Assembly: GCF_000430745.1 (NCBI RefSeq)
Contig: NZ_AUMP01000033.1
Coordinates: 1-42,474 of the forward strand
Direction of reading: 5' to 3'
DNA length: 42,474 nt
From: Fictibacillus gelatini DSM 15865
GTDB lineage: Bacteria > Bacillota > Bacilli > Bacillales > Fictibacillaceae
Under the pieces are notes generated by a model. It did not search any database. It saw only the letters and a program-made list of their open reading frames with translations, and was not told where the DNA came from. Positions 17,179 through 24,120 of the stretch are shown in pieces. How positions within the stretch are numbered: the stretch's first letter is position 1; each line of letters opens with the position of its first letter. Position numbers and translations under genes: made by a program.

Positions 17179-17207
17179 AAAACCCTGCTATTAATTAACA
17201 GGGTTTT
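17179..17207. terminator. Bidirectional terminator at the left side of the TnpB element
   Basis: AAAACCCTG pairs with CAGGGTTTT around an 11-nt loop, giving T4 on both strands. The minus-strand RHH gene stops in the loop. It could also terminate the LysE gene 70 bases upstream. Confidence 0.75.
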
Positions 17208-17361
17208 GCCGCTTAGTTAATAAATCTTCAATGGCTTCATCCAGGAGCTTTGATATTGGTACTTTAGTTTGTTCTGATAGTTCCTTTAAAGCCATATATA
17301 ATTCCGTTTTTATTGCATTTGAAAGAGGGGTTCTTGTTTTCAATCCTCTTGATGGCTTCAT
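17191..17361 (-). CDS. Ribbon-helix-helix DNA-binding protein (56 aa), divergent from tnpB
   Basis: A 56-residue product: MKPSRGLKTRTPLSNAIKTE, then LYMALKELSEQTKVPISKLL and DEAIEDLLTKRQNPVN. This is a ribbon-helix-helix (MetJ/Arc class) pattern: a short basic strand (TRTPLSNAI), helix A (TELYMALKELSEQT), a turn with Val-Pro, and helix B (SKLLDEAIEDLLTKR). Such proteins bind palindromic operators as dimers and usually repress. GAGGTG precedes the ATG. Transcription comes from the promoter at 17380-17408, which overlaps a palindrome shared with tnpB. It most likely regulates itself and tnpB; alternatively it is an orphan antitoxin-like RHH, but no toxin gene is adjacent. Confidence 0.8.
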   Translation of the reverse strand: MKPSRGLKTRTPLSNAIKTELYMALKELSEQTKVPISKLLDEAIEDLLTKRQNPVN

Positions 17362-17379
17362 TGTAATCACCTCGTTTTA

Positions 17380-17408
17380 ATTATATCTTTAATACAAACT
17401 ACTTGCAA
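17380..17408 (-). promoter_or_regulatory. Sigma-A promoter of the RHH gene
   Basis: On the minus strand TTGCAA (17408-17403), 17 bases, TATAAT (17385-17380): consensus -10 and good spacing, 19 bases before the RHH start codon. The -35 lies inside the palindrome at 17396-17421. Confidence 0.78.
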
Positions 17409-17421
17409 CTACAAGTAGTTT
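17396..17421. repeat. Palindrome between the RHH gene and tnpB (candidate operator)
   Basis: AAACTACTTG and CAAGTAGTTT form a perfect 10-bp inverted repeat with a 6-nt centre. It covers the -35 of the RHH promoter and ends 31 bases before the tnpB start. It could be the RHH operator, or a subterminal hairpin of the IS left end; the two are not exclusive. Confidence 0.65.
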
Positions 17422-17452
17422 AGGCGTAATTAAAAATAGGGAGGTGAATTTT

Positions 17453-18574
17453 TTGATACTTGCCAAAAAGGTTAGATTGAAGCCAACTTTCGAACAAGAA
17501 AAACAGTTATGGAAATCAGTTGGAACAGCCAGATGGGTATATAACTGGGCTCTTTTTAAACAAGAAGAAAATTATAAGCATGGCGGTACATTTATTTCTG
17601 ACGGAGATTTAAGAAAAGAGTTGACACGATTAAAGAAACAGCAAGATTTTTCTTGGCTGAACGATGTTTCCAATAATGTTGCAAAGCAAGCGGTTAAAGA
17701 TGCTTGTAATGCGTATAAGAAGTTCTTTAAGGGATTGGCTGATCAACCACGCTTTAAAAACAAAAAGAAATCAAAACCATCTTTTTACAATGATAACGTA
17801 AAGCTTAAAGTAAAGAAAGATTCAGTTTTGATTGAAAAAGTGGGTTGGATTCAAACATCTGAACAAGTACCTATAGGCGTAAAATACAAAAATCCTCGAA
17901 TCAGTTTTGACGGGAAGTATTGGTACTTATCAGTAGGGATTGAACAAAAAAATCCAAAACAAGAACTAACAAACAAAACTATAGGAATAGATGTTGGAGT
18001 AAAAGAACTAGCGATATGTTCAAATGGAAGAAGATTTAAAAACATTAACAAAACAAAAACAGTCAAAAAGGCAGAGAAACACCTTCGTCGGTTGCAGCCT
18101 AGGGTTTCTCGTAAATATGAAATGAATAAGGAAGGAAACCGTTTCGTCAAAACAAGCAACATTATAAAACTCGAAAAGAAAATTCGTTTAGTGCAACGAA
18201 AGCTTACAAACATCCGTAATAATCACATTCACCAGGTGACATGCGCTATCGTGAAAACCAAACCAGGCGCACTAGTCGTGGAAACATTGAATGTGAAAGG
18301 GTTGATGAAAAATAAGCATTTAGCAAAAGCGATCGGGAAACAAAAGTTATATGACTTCAAAGTTAAACTACAGTACAAGTGCGAGAAGTATGGAATAACG
18401 TTTGTCGAAGTGGATAAATGGTATCCATCATCAAAAATGTGTTCTAGTTGTGGGTCGATTAAGAAAGACTTAAAACTTTCTGATCGAGTTTACACGTGCA
18501 CTTGTGGTTTAGAAATGGATCGGGATATAAATGCTGCCATCAATCTTGCAAACTATGGAAAATTAGTAGTCTAG
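17453..18574 (+). CDS. tnpB: RNA-guided endonuclease TnpB (IS200/IS605-IS1341 type)
   Basis: TnpB proteins are RuvC nucleases guided by an RNA from the element's right end; they cut sites lacking the element and so help it persist. The 373-aa protein is full length. The RuvC triad is intact: Asp180 in GIDVGVKEL, Glu277 in VVETLNVKG, and the Asp in MDRDINAA (356/358). The zinc ribbon CSSCG...CTCG has Cys330, 333, 349 and 351. An N-terminal helix-turn-helix segment (KPTFEQEKQLWKSVGTARWVYNWAL) is present. TTG 17453 is preferred over GTG 17444 because GGGAGGTG overlaps the GTG. No tnpA is present, so the element is IS1341-like and cannot move on its own. Confidence 0.93.
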   Translation: MILAKKVRLKPTFEQEKQLWKSVGTARWVYNWALFKQEENYKHGGTFISDGDLRKELTRLKKQQDFSWLNDVSNNVAKQAVKDACNAYKKFFKGLADQPRFKNKKKSKPSFYNDNVKLKVKKDSVLIEKVGWIQTSEQVPIGVKYKNPRISFDGKYWYLSVGIEQKNPKQELTNKTIGIDVGVKELAICSNGRRFKNINKTKTVKKAEKHLRRLQPRVSRKYEMNKEGNRFVKTSNIIKLEKKIRLVQRKLTNIRNNHIHQVTCAIVKTKPGALVVETLNVKGLMKNKHLAKAIGKQKLYDFKVKLQYKCEKYGITFVEVDKWYPSSKMCSSCGSIKKDLKLSDRVYTCTCGLEMDRDINAAINLANYGKLVV

Positions 18575-18700
18575 TCATCTGCAAGACACTACTAATATGT
18601 ACGATTCGTTGTATCCGAATTTACGCCCTCGGAGTATCATACCAAATGAGAGTAGCTTCGGCAAAATCAGACACGATGAACAGGGAAGCAAACAAAGCTT
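18562..18700 (+). ncRNA. Candidate omega RNA (reRNA) at the tnpB 3' end
   Basis: It begins with a 9-bp stem (ATTAGTAGT / ACTACTAAT, 18562-18596) that spans the tnpB stop. Conserved-looking right-end segments follow: CCGAATTTACGCCCTCGG, GTAGCTTCGGCAAAATC and GATGAACAGGGAAGCAA. These resemble the guide-RNA scaffold of Bacillus IS1341-type elements as I remember them. The guide would be the bases just after the right end, about 18700-18720, in the upstream region of the helicase gene. Boundaries are approximate. Confidence 0.6.
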
Positions 18701-18738
18701 TATAGAGTTTTATAAGGTTTTGGCAACGGAAAGTGGCT

Positions 18739-20970
18739 ATGAAGACAATGGTAGATTTTTTTACTCGAAAGAAAATAGAATCGGGCATTTCTTTAAACGA
18801 AATTCAATTACAAGCAGTGAGACATACGGAAGGGCCGCTGCTTTTACTGGCGTCGCCAGGATCGGGAAAAACGACGACCATCATGATGAGGATCGGTTAT
18901 TTGATCGAAGAAACGGGCATCGATCCTGCAAAAATCAAGGCGGTGACTTTTAGCCGGGCATCAGCCAATGATATGAAGGAACGCTTCAAACGTTTATTTC
19001 CGGACCTTCCTCCGGTTGATTTTTCAACGATTCATAGTTTTGCATTTGAAGTTGTACGGGATTTTTTTCGGAAGAGGGGAACGCCTTATCAGATTATTGA
19101 GGGGAACATCGGCTTCGAAGGGAAAGAAGCATTTGATCCGAATCATCCGCCGCTCCATAAAAAGATCATCTTGAGAAATATGTTCCAATCGATGGTCGGG
19201 GAAAACATAACCGAAGATCAAATGGAGGAGCTCTTAACCTATATTAGTTTTATTAAAAACAAGATGATCCCGAAAGGCGAATGGCCATCAGTTAAAGTGA
19301 ATGTTCCGAAAGCCGAGCAGATCTTAAGAGAGTATGAGGCATTCAAGAAATCCGGTACGAACAAGTTGCTGCTTGATTATGATGATATGCTGGAGGTTGC
19401 TGAACAGGCATTAAAACAGGACAAGGAGCTTCTTCGAAAGTATCAGGACCGTTACGATTATGTGCTCACGGACGAAAGCCAGGATACGTCATTGGTGCAA
19501 CATGCCATCATCGAAAAGCTTGTTCAAAACCACGGGAATCTTTGCGTAGTCGGAGACGATGACCAATCCATTTATAGCTGGCGGGGAGCGGAGCCGACCT
19601 ATTTATTAAACTTTAAAAACGTATACCCAAAAGCGGACATATTGTTCATGGAGCAAAACTATCGGTCGTCAAGGGATATCGTGGATGTCGCCAATCAATT
19701 CATCAAACGAAATAAAAATCGGTACGACAAGAACATGTTTACAAAAAATTCCCCGTATCAGCCGATCGAAACTAAAAGATTTGCCGAGTATAACGATCAG
19801 ACAACATATCTTGTCCAAGAAATAAAAAAGGTCGAAAATCTCTCTGAAGTGGCCGTTTTGTATCGGAATAACTCCTCTTCCATTGCTTTAATTAATGCGT
19901 TTGATCGTGCAGGAATTCCGTTCTATATAAAGGATAGTGACAATCGCTTCTTTTCGCACTGGGTCGTTGAAGATGTTTTGAACTTCATGCGAATGAGTTA
20001 TACAGATAGGCGGCCAGGTATTCTGGAGAAAATCCATTTGAAGTTCAATGGGTACATTAGTAAAAAACAGATGGCGCAAGTAATGGGAATAAATAATAAC
20101 GAATCTGTTTTCGATAATTTGCTTAACTATGTCCAGTTGCAAGACTATCAAGTAAAGCAGTTGAAAGAGAGCAAGGAAACGTTTCGGAAAATGAGAGGGA
20201 AAGAGCCGCAAGATGCAATCCGCATTATTCGAAAGCGGTTAGGCTATGAAAAGGCGCTTCAGAAAATGTGTGACCGCCTCGGGTTCCGCAAAGAATACGT
20301 ATTTGGCATCTTGAACACATTAGAAGAGATTGCGGTCGGACTAAAGACGATGGAGGAGTTTGCAGGGCGGCTTAAACATCTCGAGTCCGTTTTAAAGACA
20401 TCTAAATTCAAAAAAGGGCAAAATGCCGTGACGCTCTCTACTTTTCATAGTGCAAAGGGGCTGGAGTTTGAACGGGTATATATGATTGATCTAATCGATG
20501 GCGTTATTCCTTCAGCTGATGACTGCCTCTCCGCGGATGACAATGCCCTTGAAGAAGCCGCCCGCTTATTTTACGTGGGAATGACACGGGCGAAAAGGCA
20601 TCTGGAACTTCTCCATTATAAGAAAAAAGATGGCGAGAGAGTTAAGCCATCTCCGTTTGTTTCACATGTTCAACGGATAATGAATCCGAAGGCGGACAGC
20701 AATGATCGAAACAGGAAAGTAGTGAAAGCGGGAAGCACATTCATTCCGTACAACCCGAATGCGCTCAAGGATCCGGGGCAATTGGCGGCTGGAAAGATCA
20801 TTCAACACCGGGTCTTTGGGCATGGAGAAATTATACGATTGGATGAGGAATTTATTGAAATACATTTTCAGAAAGAAGTTAAAAAGCTCGCAATAAAAAC
20901 GTGCATTGAAATGGGACTGCTAGAGCTAAGTGAAAGTAGGGAAAAAGATGAATTGGATCGAACAGATTAA
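18739..20970 (+). CDS. yjcD: UvrD/PcrA-like superfamily 1 DNA helicase (YjcD type)
   Basis: A 743-aa ATP-dependent helicase. SF1 motifs in order: Q-motif LNEIQLQAV, Walker [11 protein letters not shown], motif Ia [10 protein letters not shown], Walker [13 protein letters not shown], motif [20 protein letters not shown], motif IV EQNYRSS, motif [14 protein letters not shown], motif [17 protein letters not shown]. The sequence tracks B. subtilis YjcD closely, including [16 protein letters not shown]-like segments. Its role is presumed to be in DNA repair; it is not PcrA itself. Start is uncertain: GTG 18733, ATG 18739 or ATG 18748; 18739 has GGAAAG five bases ahead. The TnpB element ends only tens of bases upstream and may have displaced the native promoter. 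Confidence 0.9.
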   Translation: MKTMVDFFTRKKIESGISLNEIQLQAVRHTEGPLLLLASPGSGKTTTIMMRIGYLIEETGIDPAKIKAVTFSRASANDMKERFKRLFPDLPPVDFSTIHSFAFEVVRDFFRKRGTPYQIIEGNIGFEGKEAFDPNHPPLHKKIILRNMFQSMVGENITEDQMEELLTYISFIKNKMIPKGEWPSVKVNVPKAEQILREYEAFKKSGTNKLLLDYDDMLEVAEQALKQDKELLRKYQDRYDYVLTDESQDTSLVQHAIIEKLVQNHGNLCVVGDDDQSIYSWRGAEPTYLLNFKNVYPKADILFMEQNYRSSRDIVDVANQFIKRNKNRYDKNMFTKNSPYQPIETKRFAEYNDQTTYLVQEIKKVENLSEVAVLYRNNSSSIALINAFDRAGIPFYIKDSDNRFFSHWVVEDVLNFMRMSYTDRRPGILEKIHLKFNGYISKKQMAQVMGINNNESVFDNLLNYVQLQDYQVKQLKESKETFRKMRGKEPQDAIRIIRKRLGYEKALQKMCDRLGFRKEYVFGILNTLEEIAVGLKTMEEFAGRLKHLESVLKTSKFKKGQNAVTLSTFHSAKGLEFERVYMIDLIDGVIPSADDCLSADDNALEEAARLFYVGMTRAKRHLELLHYKKKDGERVKPSPFVSHVQRIMNPKADSNDRNRKVVKAGSTFIPYNPNALKDPGQLAAGKIIQHRVFGHGEIIRLDEEFIEIHFQKEVKKLAIKTCIEMGLLELSESREKDELDRTD

Positions 20971-21511
20971 AAATTATTCAGCCTTTAATGAACAAGAACA
21001 AAAAGATAAAGAAATTATGCTGAAATGTCTGGACCAGTTTGATGATGTTCTCACGAGAAATAACGACATCGTGCATATCACAAGTTCGGCGTTTGTCGTC
21101 AATAAAAATAGAGATAAAGTGTTGATGGTTCATCACAATATTTATAACTCGTGGTCCTGGACAGGCGGTCATGCAGACGGGGATGGAGATTTATTGCATG
21201 TCGCCATAAAAGAAGTAAAAGAAGAGACAGGAGTAGAAACAATTCGTCCAGTGACTGATGACATCTTTTCTTTAGATATTTTGCCTGTCGTAGGGCATGA
21301 AAAAAGAGGGAAGTATGTAGCGCCACATTTGCATCTTTCCGTTGCCTACTTACTAGAGGGCGACGAGAATGAACAGCTTGCCATCAAGCCCGATGAGAAC
21401 AGCGGCGTCCAATGGATTCCGTTTGAAGAAATCGACGCGTATTCAAATGAACCTCATATGAAGGCGGTTTATAAAAAAATCATAGCTAAAATTAATGCGT
21501 TATCGATATAG
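20948..21511 (+). CDS. Nudix hydrolase
   Basis: 187 aa. Nudix enzymes cleave nucleoside diphosphates linked to another moiety. The box reads [25 protein letters not shown]: the EVKEETG part is intact, while the first Glu position is Gly and the Arg before E is Lys. This GGHADGD form is common in one branch of the family, so activity is still plausible. ATG 20948 is preferred over GTG 20930 because AGTAGGG lies six bases ahead. The start lies 23 bases inside the helicase gene, so the two are probably co-transcribed. A strong terminator follows. Confidence 0.85.
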   Translation: MNWIEQIKNYSAFNEQEQKDKEIMLKCLDQFDDVLTRNNDIVHITSSAFVVNKNRDKVLMVHHNIYNSWSWTGGHADGDGDLLHVAIKEVKEETGVETIRPVTDDIFSLDILPVVGHEKRGKYVAPHLHLSVAYLLEGDENEQLAIKPDENSGVQWIPFEEIDAYSNEPHMKAVYKKIIAKINALSI

Positions 21512-21531
21512 TCTGCCTGTGAATATTCGAT

Positions 21532-21583
21532 AAGGAGTGCCGCCACATGAGGATCGAGCTGGCATGTGGCGGTACTCCTTTTC
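21532..21583 (+). terminator. Terminator of the helicase-Nudix unit
   Basis: A long stem (AGGAGTGCCGCCACATG / CATGTGGCGGTACTCCT, one mismatch) followed by a short T4 run, 20 bases after the Nudix stop. Confidence 0.85.
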
Positions 21584-21588
21584 AGAGT

Positions 21589-21744
21589 TTACAATATCTC
21601 TTCAAGTTCGTAGATCATGCTTTGAACTCCCGGACTTAAATTTTCGAGATTAACTACATCTTCAGCGGCTGCCCGGCCTTCAGATGACTGGAATGCTTTT
21701 TTGCAATCATTATTAGAGCCATTACGCGATAACTTAAATTCCTC
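21589..21744 (-). pseudogene. 51-codon open frame without a start, probable gene remnant
   Basis: Minus-strand frame open from the TGA at 21745-21747 to TAA 21589. It encodes a protein-like sequence: LSRNGSNNDCKKAFQSSEGR, then AAAEDVVNLENLSPGVQSMI, then YELEEIL. GAGAGGA lies at a ribosome-site distance before the codon for the first Leu (TTA), but there is no usable start codon in frame. Composition and the acidic amphipathic C-terminus look coding. I do not recognise it. It may be a decayed small gene whose start was mutated, or the tail of a lost larger gene. Confidence 0.35.
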
Positions 21745-21929
21745 TCACGCTTTGTATGGGGCGGTCTCTTTAAAAAATCGCCCGGGTAAGCTTTTCTAAT
21801 CATTGGCTTTGCCCCTTATTTTGCAATAAAAAATAAGGAGCTGGCTGAAATGGGACACTACGGATTGCTTTTCGGTCTCATGCAAAGTCCTTGATCGCTC
21901 CATTGAGAAATTGGCATTTTTTAGTTGAT

Positions 21930-22040
21930 CGGCTGATAAATTGATAAAAGTAGCTGATAAGTAAGCGAAAGCGGCTGATAAATTGTCAAAAGTGGCTGAT
22001 ATCGACATAAAGCGGCTGATATCTGGTAAATGGCTATCAG
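21930..22040. repeat. Imperfect tandem repeat, about 21-nt unit, five copies
   Basis: Units begin at about 21930, 21951, 21972, 21993 and 22013, each containing GGCTGATA or AGCTGATA; unit lengths are 21, 21, 21, 20 and 18. Read on the minus strand the first copies give heptads of the form LSATFIN / LSAAFAY / LSATFDN in an open frame (21796-22008). The unit length change at 21993 breaks the frame of the array, which argues against a maintained protein. Confidence 0.7.
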
Positions 22041-22130
22041 TGCTTTTTATAATGACGAGTTTGTTTCTTAATTGTTCGCTGCATAACGATCATTCATTAA
22101 CTATGTATAAAATAGTTTTTATTTTCCGTA

Positions 22131-22157
22131 TTGACAATTATTCAAACGTATTATAAT
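22131..22157 (+). promoter_or_regulatory. Promoter of the T-box/SAM-hydrolase operon
   Basis: TTGACA with TATAAT after 15 bases, or TAATAT after 17. It lies just upstream of the T-box leader. Confidence 0.75.
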
Positions 22158-22163
22158 ATTCTG

Positions 22164-22492
22164 AATAAATATCGTAAAGGCGATGATGAGGGAAAGTAGG
22201 ATCGGGTATTTTTTTAAAGAGAGCTTCGGGAGCTGAAAAGAAGCAAAAAATCCGGATTTGAACAATGGCCTCTGAGCTTCGTGCTGAACGTGCCTGAAGC
22301 AAGGCATAAGTAGGTTCCGACGAGATTTGGTACTCGTTAACCATACCATCGTATAAGAGCCAGGTATACCATGGCTATACAGCGCTTTGCTCCGTACGAA
22401 TTAAGGCTGCTTATGTGAATAAGCAGTGAATGAAGGTGGTACCACGGGATTCATACCTCGTCCTTTTCGTAATGATTAGGGCGGGGTTTTTA
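22164..22492 (+). promoter_or_regulatory. T-box leader upstream of the SAM hydrolase (specifier probably Met)
   Basis: Stem I has the AGTA motif (22195-22198) opposite GAA (22260-22262), flanked by lower stem GAGG/CCTC, and an AGAGAG bulge with the apical part. The T-box AAGGTGGTACCACGG is at 22433-22447. The terminator ACCTCGTCC / GGGCGGGGT with T5 ends at 22492. T-boxes read the charging state of one tRNA and let transcription through when it is uncharged. The specifier strand reads GAACAATGGCC: ATG (Met) suits the downstream SAM and transport genes, but CAA or AAT registers cannot be excluded by eye. Confidence 0.9.
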
Positions 22493-22603
22493 ATTTACTC
22501 TTAAAACTATGCTAAGCGAGAAGAGGAAAACGAAGGCTTCGGCAATTAAGTTTGGCGGCAAGCCCATTTTCCTAACGTAAAGGAAGTAAAGGAGGAAAGG
22601 GAT

Positions 22604-23455
22604 ATGAGTCAAGCATTAGTATTGCAATCGGATTTTGGTATTAGCGATGGGGCGGTCAGTGCCATGTACGGGGTTGCCCATTTAGTCAATCCTGATATTC
22701 GCGTTTTTGACTTAACGCATGACATTCCCCCATATAATATTTGGGAAGGATCGTACCGTCTGTTGCAGACGATGAACTATTGGCCGAAGGGAACCGTCTT
22801 CGTTTCCGTCGTTGATCCTGGAGTGGGTTCATCACGCCGAAGCATTGGTGTGAGAACAGCTTCAGGCCATTTTGTTATAACGCCGGATAACGGCACGCTT
22901 ACCCACATTTCACATGCCATTGGAATTGAGGAAGTGCGGATCATCGATGAAACGATCAATCGCCTTCCGTACTCGAATGAATCGTACACATTCCACGGGC
23001 GCGACATTTATGCGTATACCGGGGCGAGGCTTGCGTCAAACGTTATCTCATTTGAAGAGGTCGGGACGGGTGTGCCTGTCTCATCGATTGTGGCATTGCC
23101 GCTTTTTGAAGCTTTTGTTAAAGAGGATGAGATAACAGGAGCGATCGATATTTTGGATGTACGCTTCGGAAATCTCTGGACGAACATTCATCGTTCGCTC
23201 ATCGAACAATTAGGCATCAACTATGGCGATAAAATAGAAGTGGTTATCACAAACGATGCGCACAAGCGCAAAGTTTACAATAACATCATGTTGTTTGGGC
23301 GGTCATTTGCCGATACGAGAGAGGGCGAACCGCTCGTGTTCATCAATTCATTGGATAACGTTGGAGTCGCCATCAATCAAGGATCATTTGCAAGAGCGTA
23401 CAACATTGGCACAGGCACGGATTGGCGCCTTTCCATCCGTAAGGCACCGCGATGA
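22604..23455 (+). CDS. SAM hydrolase (SAM hydroxide adenosyltransferase, DUF62 family)
   Basis: 283 aa. Members hydrolyse S-adenosylmethionine to adenosine and methionine; relatives are fluorinases and chlorinases. The N-terminal domain has LQSDFGISDGAVSAM, DLTHDIPPYN and VVDPGVGSSRR. The hydrolase triad seen in characterised members is present as Asp71, Arg78 and His131 (YTFHGRDIYAY). The C-terminal beta domain ends FARAYNIGTGTDWRLSI. The 23-residue chloride loop of chlorinases is not evident. AAGGAGG precedes the ATG. It is the first gene behind the T-box and lies 21 bases before the ECF S-component. Confidence 0.9.
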   Translation: MSQALVLQSDFGISDGAVSAMYGVAHLVNPDIRVFDLTHDIPPYNIWEGSYRLLQTMNYWPKGTVFVSVVDPGVGSSRRSIGVRTASGHFVITPDNGTLTHISHAIGIEEVRIIDETINRLPYSNESYTFHGRDIYAYTGARLASNVISFEEVGTGVPVSSIVALPLFEAFVKEDEITGAIDILDVRFGNLWTNIHRSLIEQLGINYGDKIEVVITNDAHKRKVYNNIMLFGRSFADTREGEPLVFINSLDNVGVAINQGSFARAYNIGTGTDWRLSIRKAPR

Positions 23456-23476
23456 TGAAAAATGGGGGTTAAGTAA

Positions 23477-24034
23477 ATGGGTAAAAACCAACTTTCAACG
23501 AAAACGATAGTAGCGATTGGAATCGGAGCAGCTGTATTCGTCATTTTAGGGCGGTTTGTCTCCATTCCAACAGGGATTCCAAACACGACGGTGGAAACAG
23601 CGTATGCGTTTTTGGCGCTTATGGCGCTGTTATTTGGGCCAATTGTAGGAGGTTTGATTGGCCTTATCGGACACGCATTGAAGGATGCTATCTTCTATGG
23701 CACACCGTGGTGGAGCTGGGTGATCGTTTCGGCATTGGTCGGATTCTTGTTCGGCCTTGCGTCCAGGAAAATCAACCTTGATGAAGGACAGTTCGGTGCG
23801 AAGCAAATGGTTTCTTTTAATATCATTCAGGTGATTGCGCAGGCGATTGGCTGGTTTTTCATCGCTCCGATGCTCGATATTCTCATTTATGCGGAGCCGG
23901 CGAATAAAGTGTTTGTACAGGGGATCGTTGCCGGAGTGTCAAATATGGTCACGGTCGGAGTGCTGGGTACGCTTCTTGTGGCAGCTTATGCAAAAACGCG
24001 CACTAAAAGCGGCAGTTTGCGAGTTGAAAAATAA
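23477..24034 (+). CDS. ECF transporter S component, UPF0397 family
   Basis: 185 aa with about five to six hydrophobic helices. The opening [46 protein letters not shown] and [24 protein letters not shown] are characteristic of UPF0397 proteins, the substrate-binding subunits of one ECF vitamin/nutrient transporter group. The substrate is not known from sequence. Its place between a SAM hydrolase and the ECF ATPase under a T-box suggests methionine, a precursor, or a SAM-derived nucleoside. The stop codon overlaps a terminator-like hairpin. Confidence 0.88.
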   Translation: MGKNQLSTKTIVAIGIGAAVFVILGRFVSIPTGIPNTTVETAYAFLALMALLFGPIVGGLIGLIGHALKDAIFYGTPWWSWVIVSALVGFLFGLASRKINLDEGQFGAKQMVSFNIIQVIAQAIGWFFIAPMLDILIYAEPANKVFVQGIVAGVSNMVTVGVLGTLLVAAYAKTRTKSGSLRVEK

Positions 24035-24060
24035 ACCGGAGGCCAATGCCTTCGGTTTTT
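24033..24060 (+). terminator. Internal terminator-like hairpin between the ECF S and ATPase genes
   Basis: AAACCGGAGGC pairs with GCCTTCGGTTT (one mismatch) around CAAT and is followed by TTTAA. It would reduce expression of the ATPase and EcfT genes relative to the SAM hydrolase and S component. Confidence 0.65.
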
Positions 24061-24120
24061 AAAGTCGATTCAAGGCTGTAAACAGTAAAAGATTAGTTAC
24101 GTTCAAGACAGGAGATGAAT

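Larger units (their letters stand above)
17179..18700 (+). mobile_element. IS1341-like TnpB element with an RHH gene (ends estimated)
   Basis: The element is inferred to hold the RHH gene, the palindrome, tnpB and its right-end RNA. No Y1 transposase is present. The boundaries are guesses: the left is set at the hairpin after the RHH gene, and the right after GCAAACAAAGCTTTATAG, beyond which helicase upstream sequence begins. IS605-family elements leave no target duplication, so the ends can only be fixed by comparing an empty site in a relative. If the RHH gene is host DNA, the left end is near 17390 instead. Confidence 0.6.

Noticed and set aside
17191-18574. RHH gene plus tnpB as a toxin-antitoxin pair
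   Set aside because: TnpB is a guide-RNA nuclease, not a classical toxin; divergent layout with an operator fits regulation better.
17453-18574. TnpB as a nuclease-dead repressor (TldR-like)
   Set aside because: Asp180, Glu277 and the C-terminal Asp are all present, so it should cut DNA.
21796-22008. 70-aa minus-strand frame with LSA heptads as a gene
   Set aside because: The repeat phase breaks at 21993-22012, there is no convincing ribosome site, and the second half is unstructured; reported as a repeat instead.
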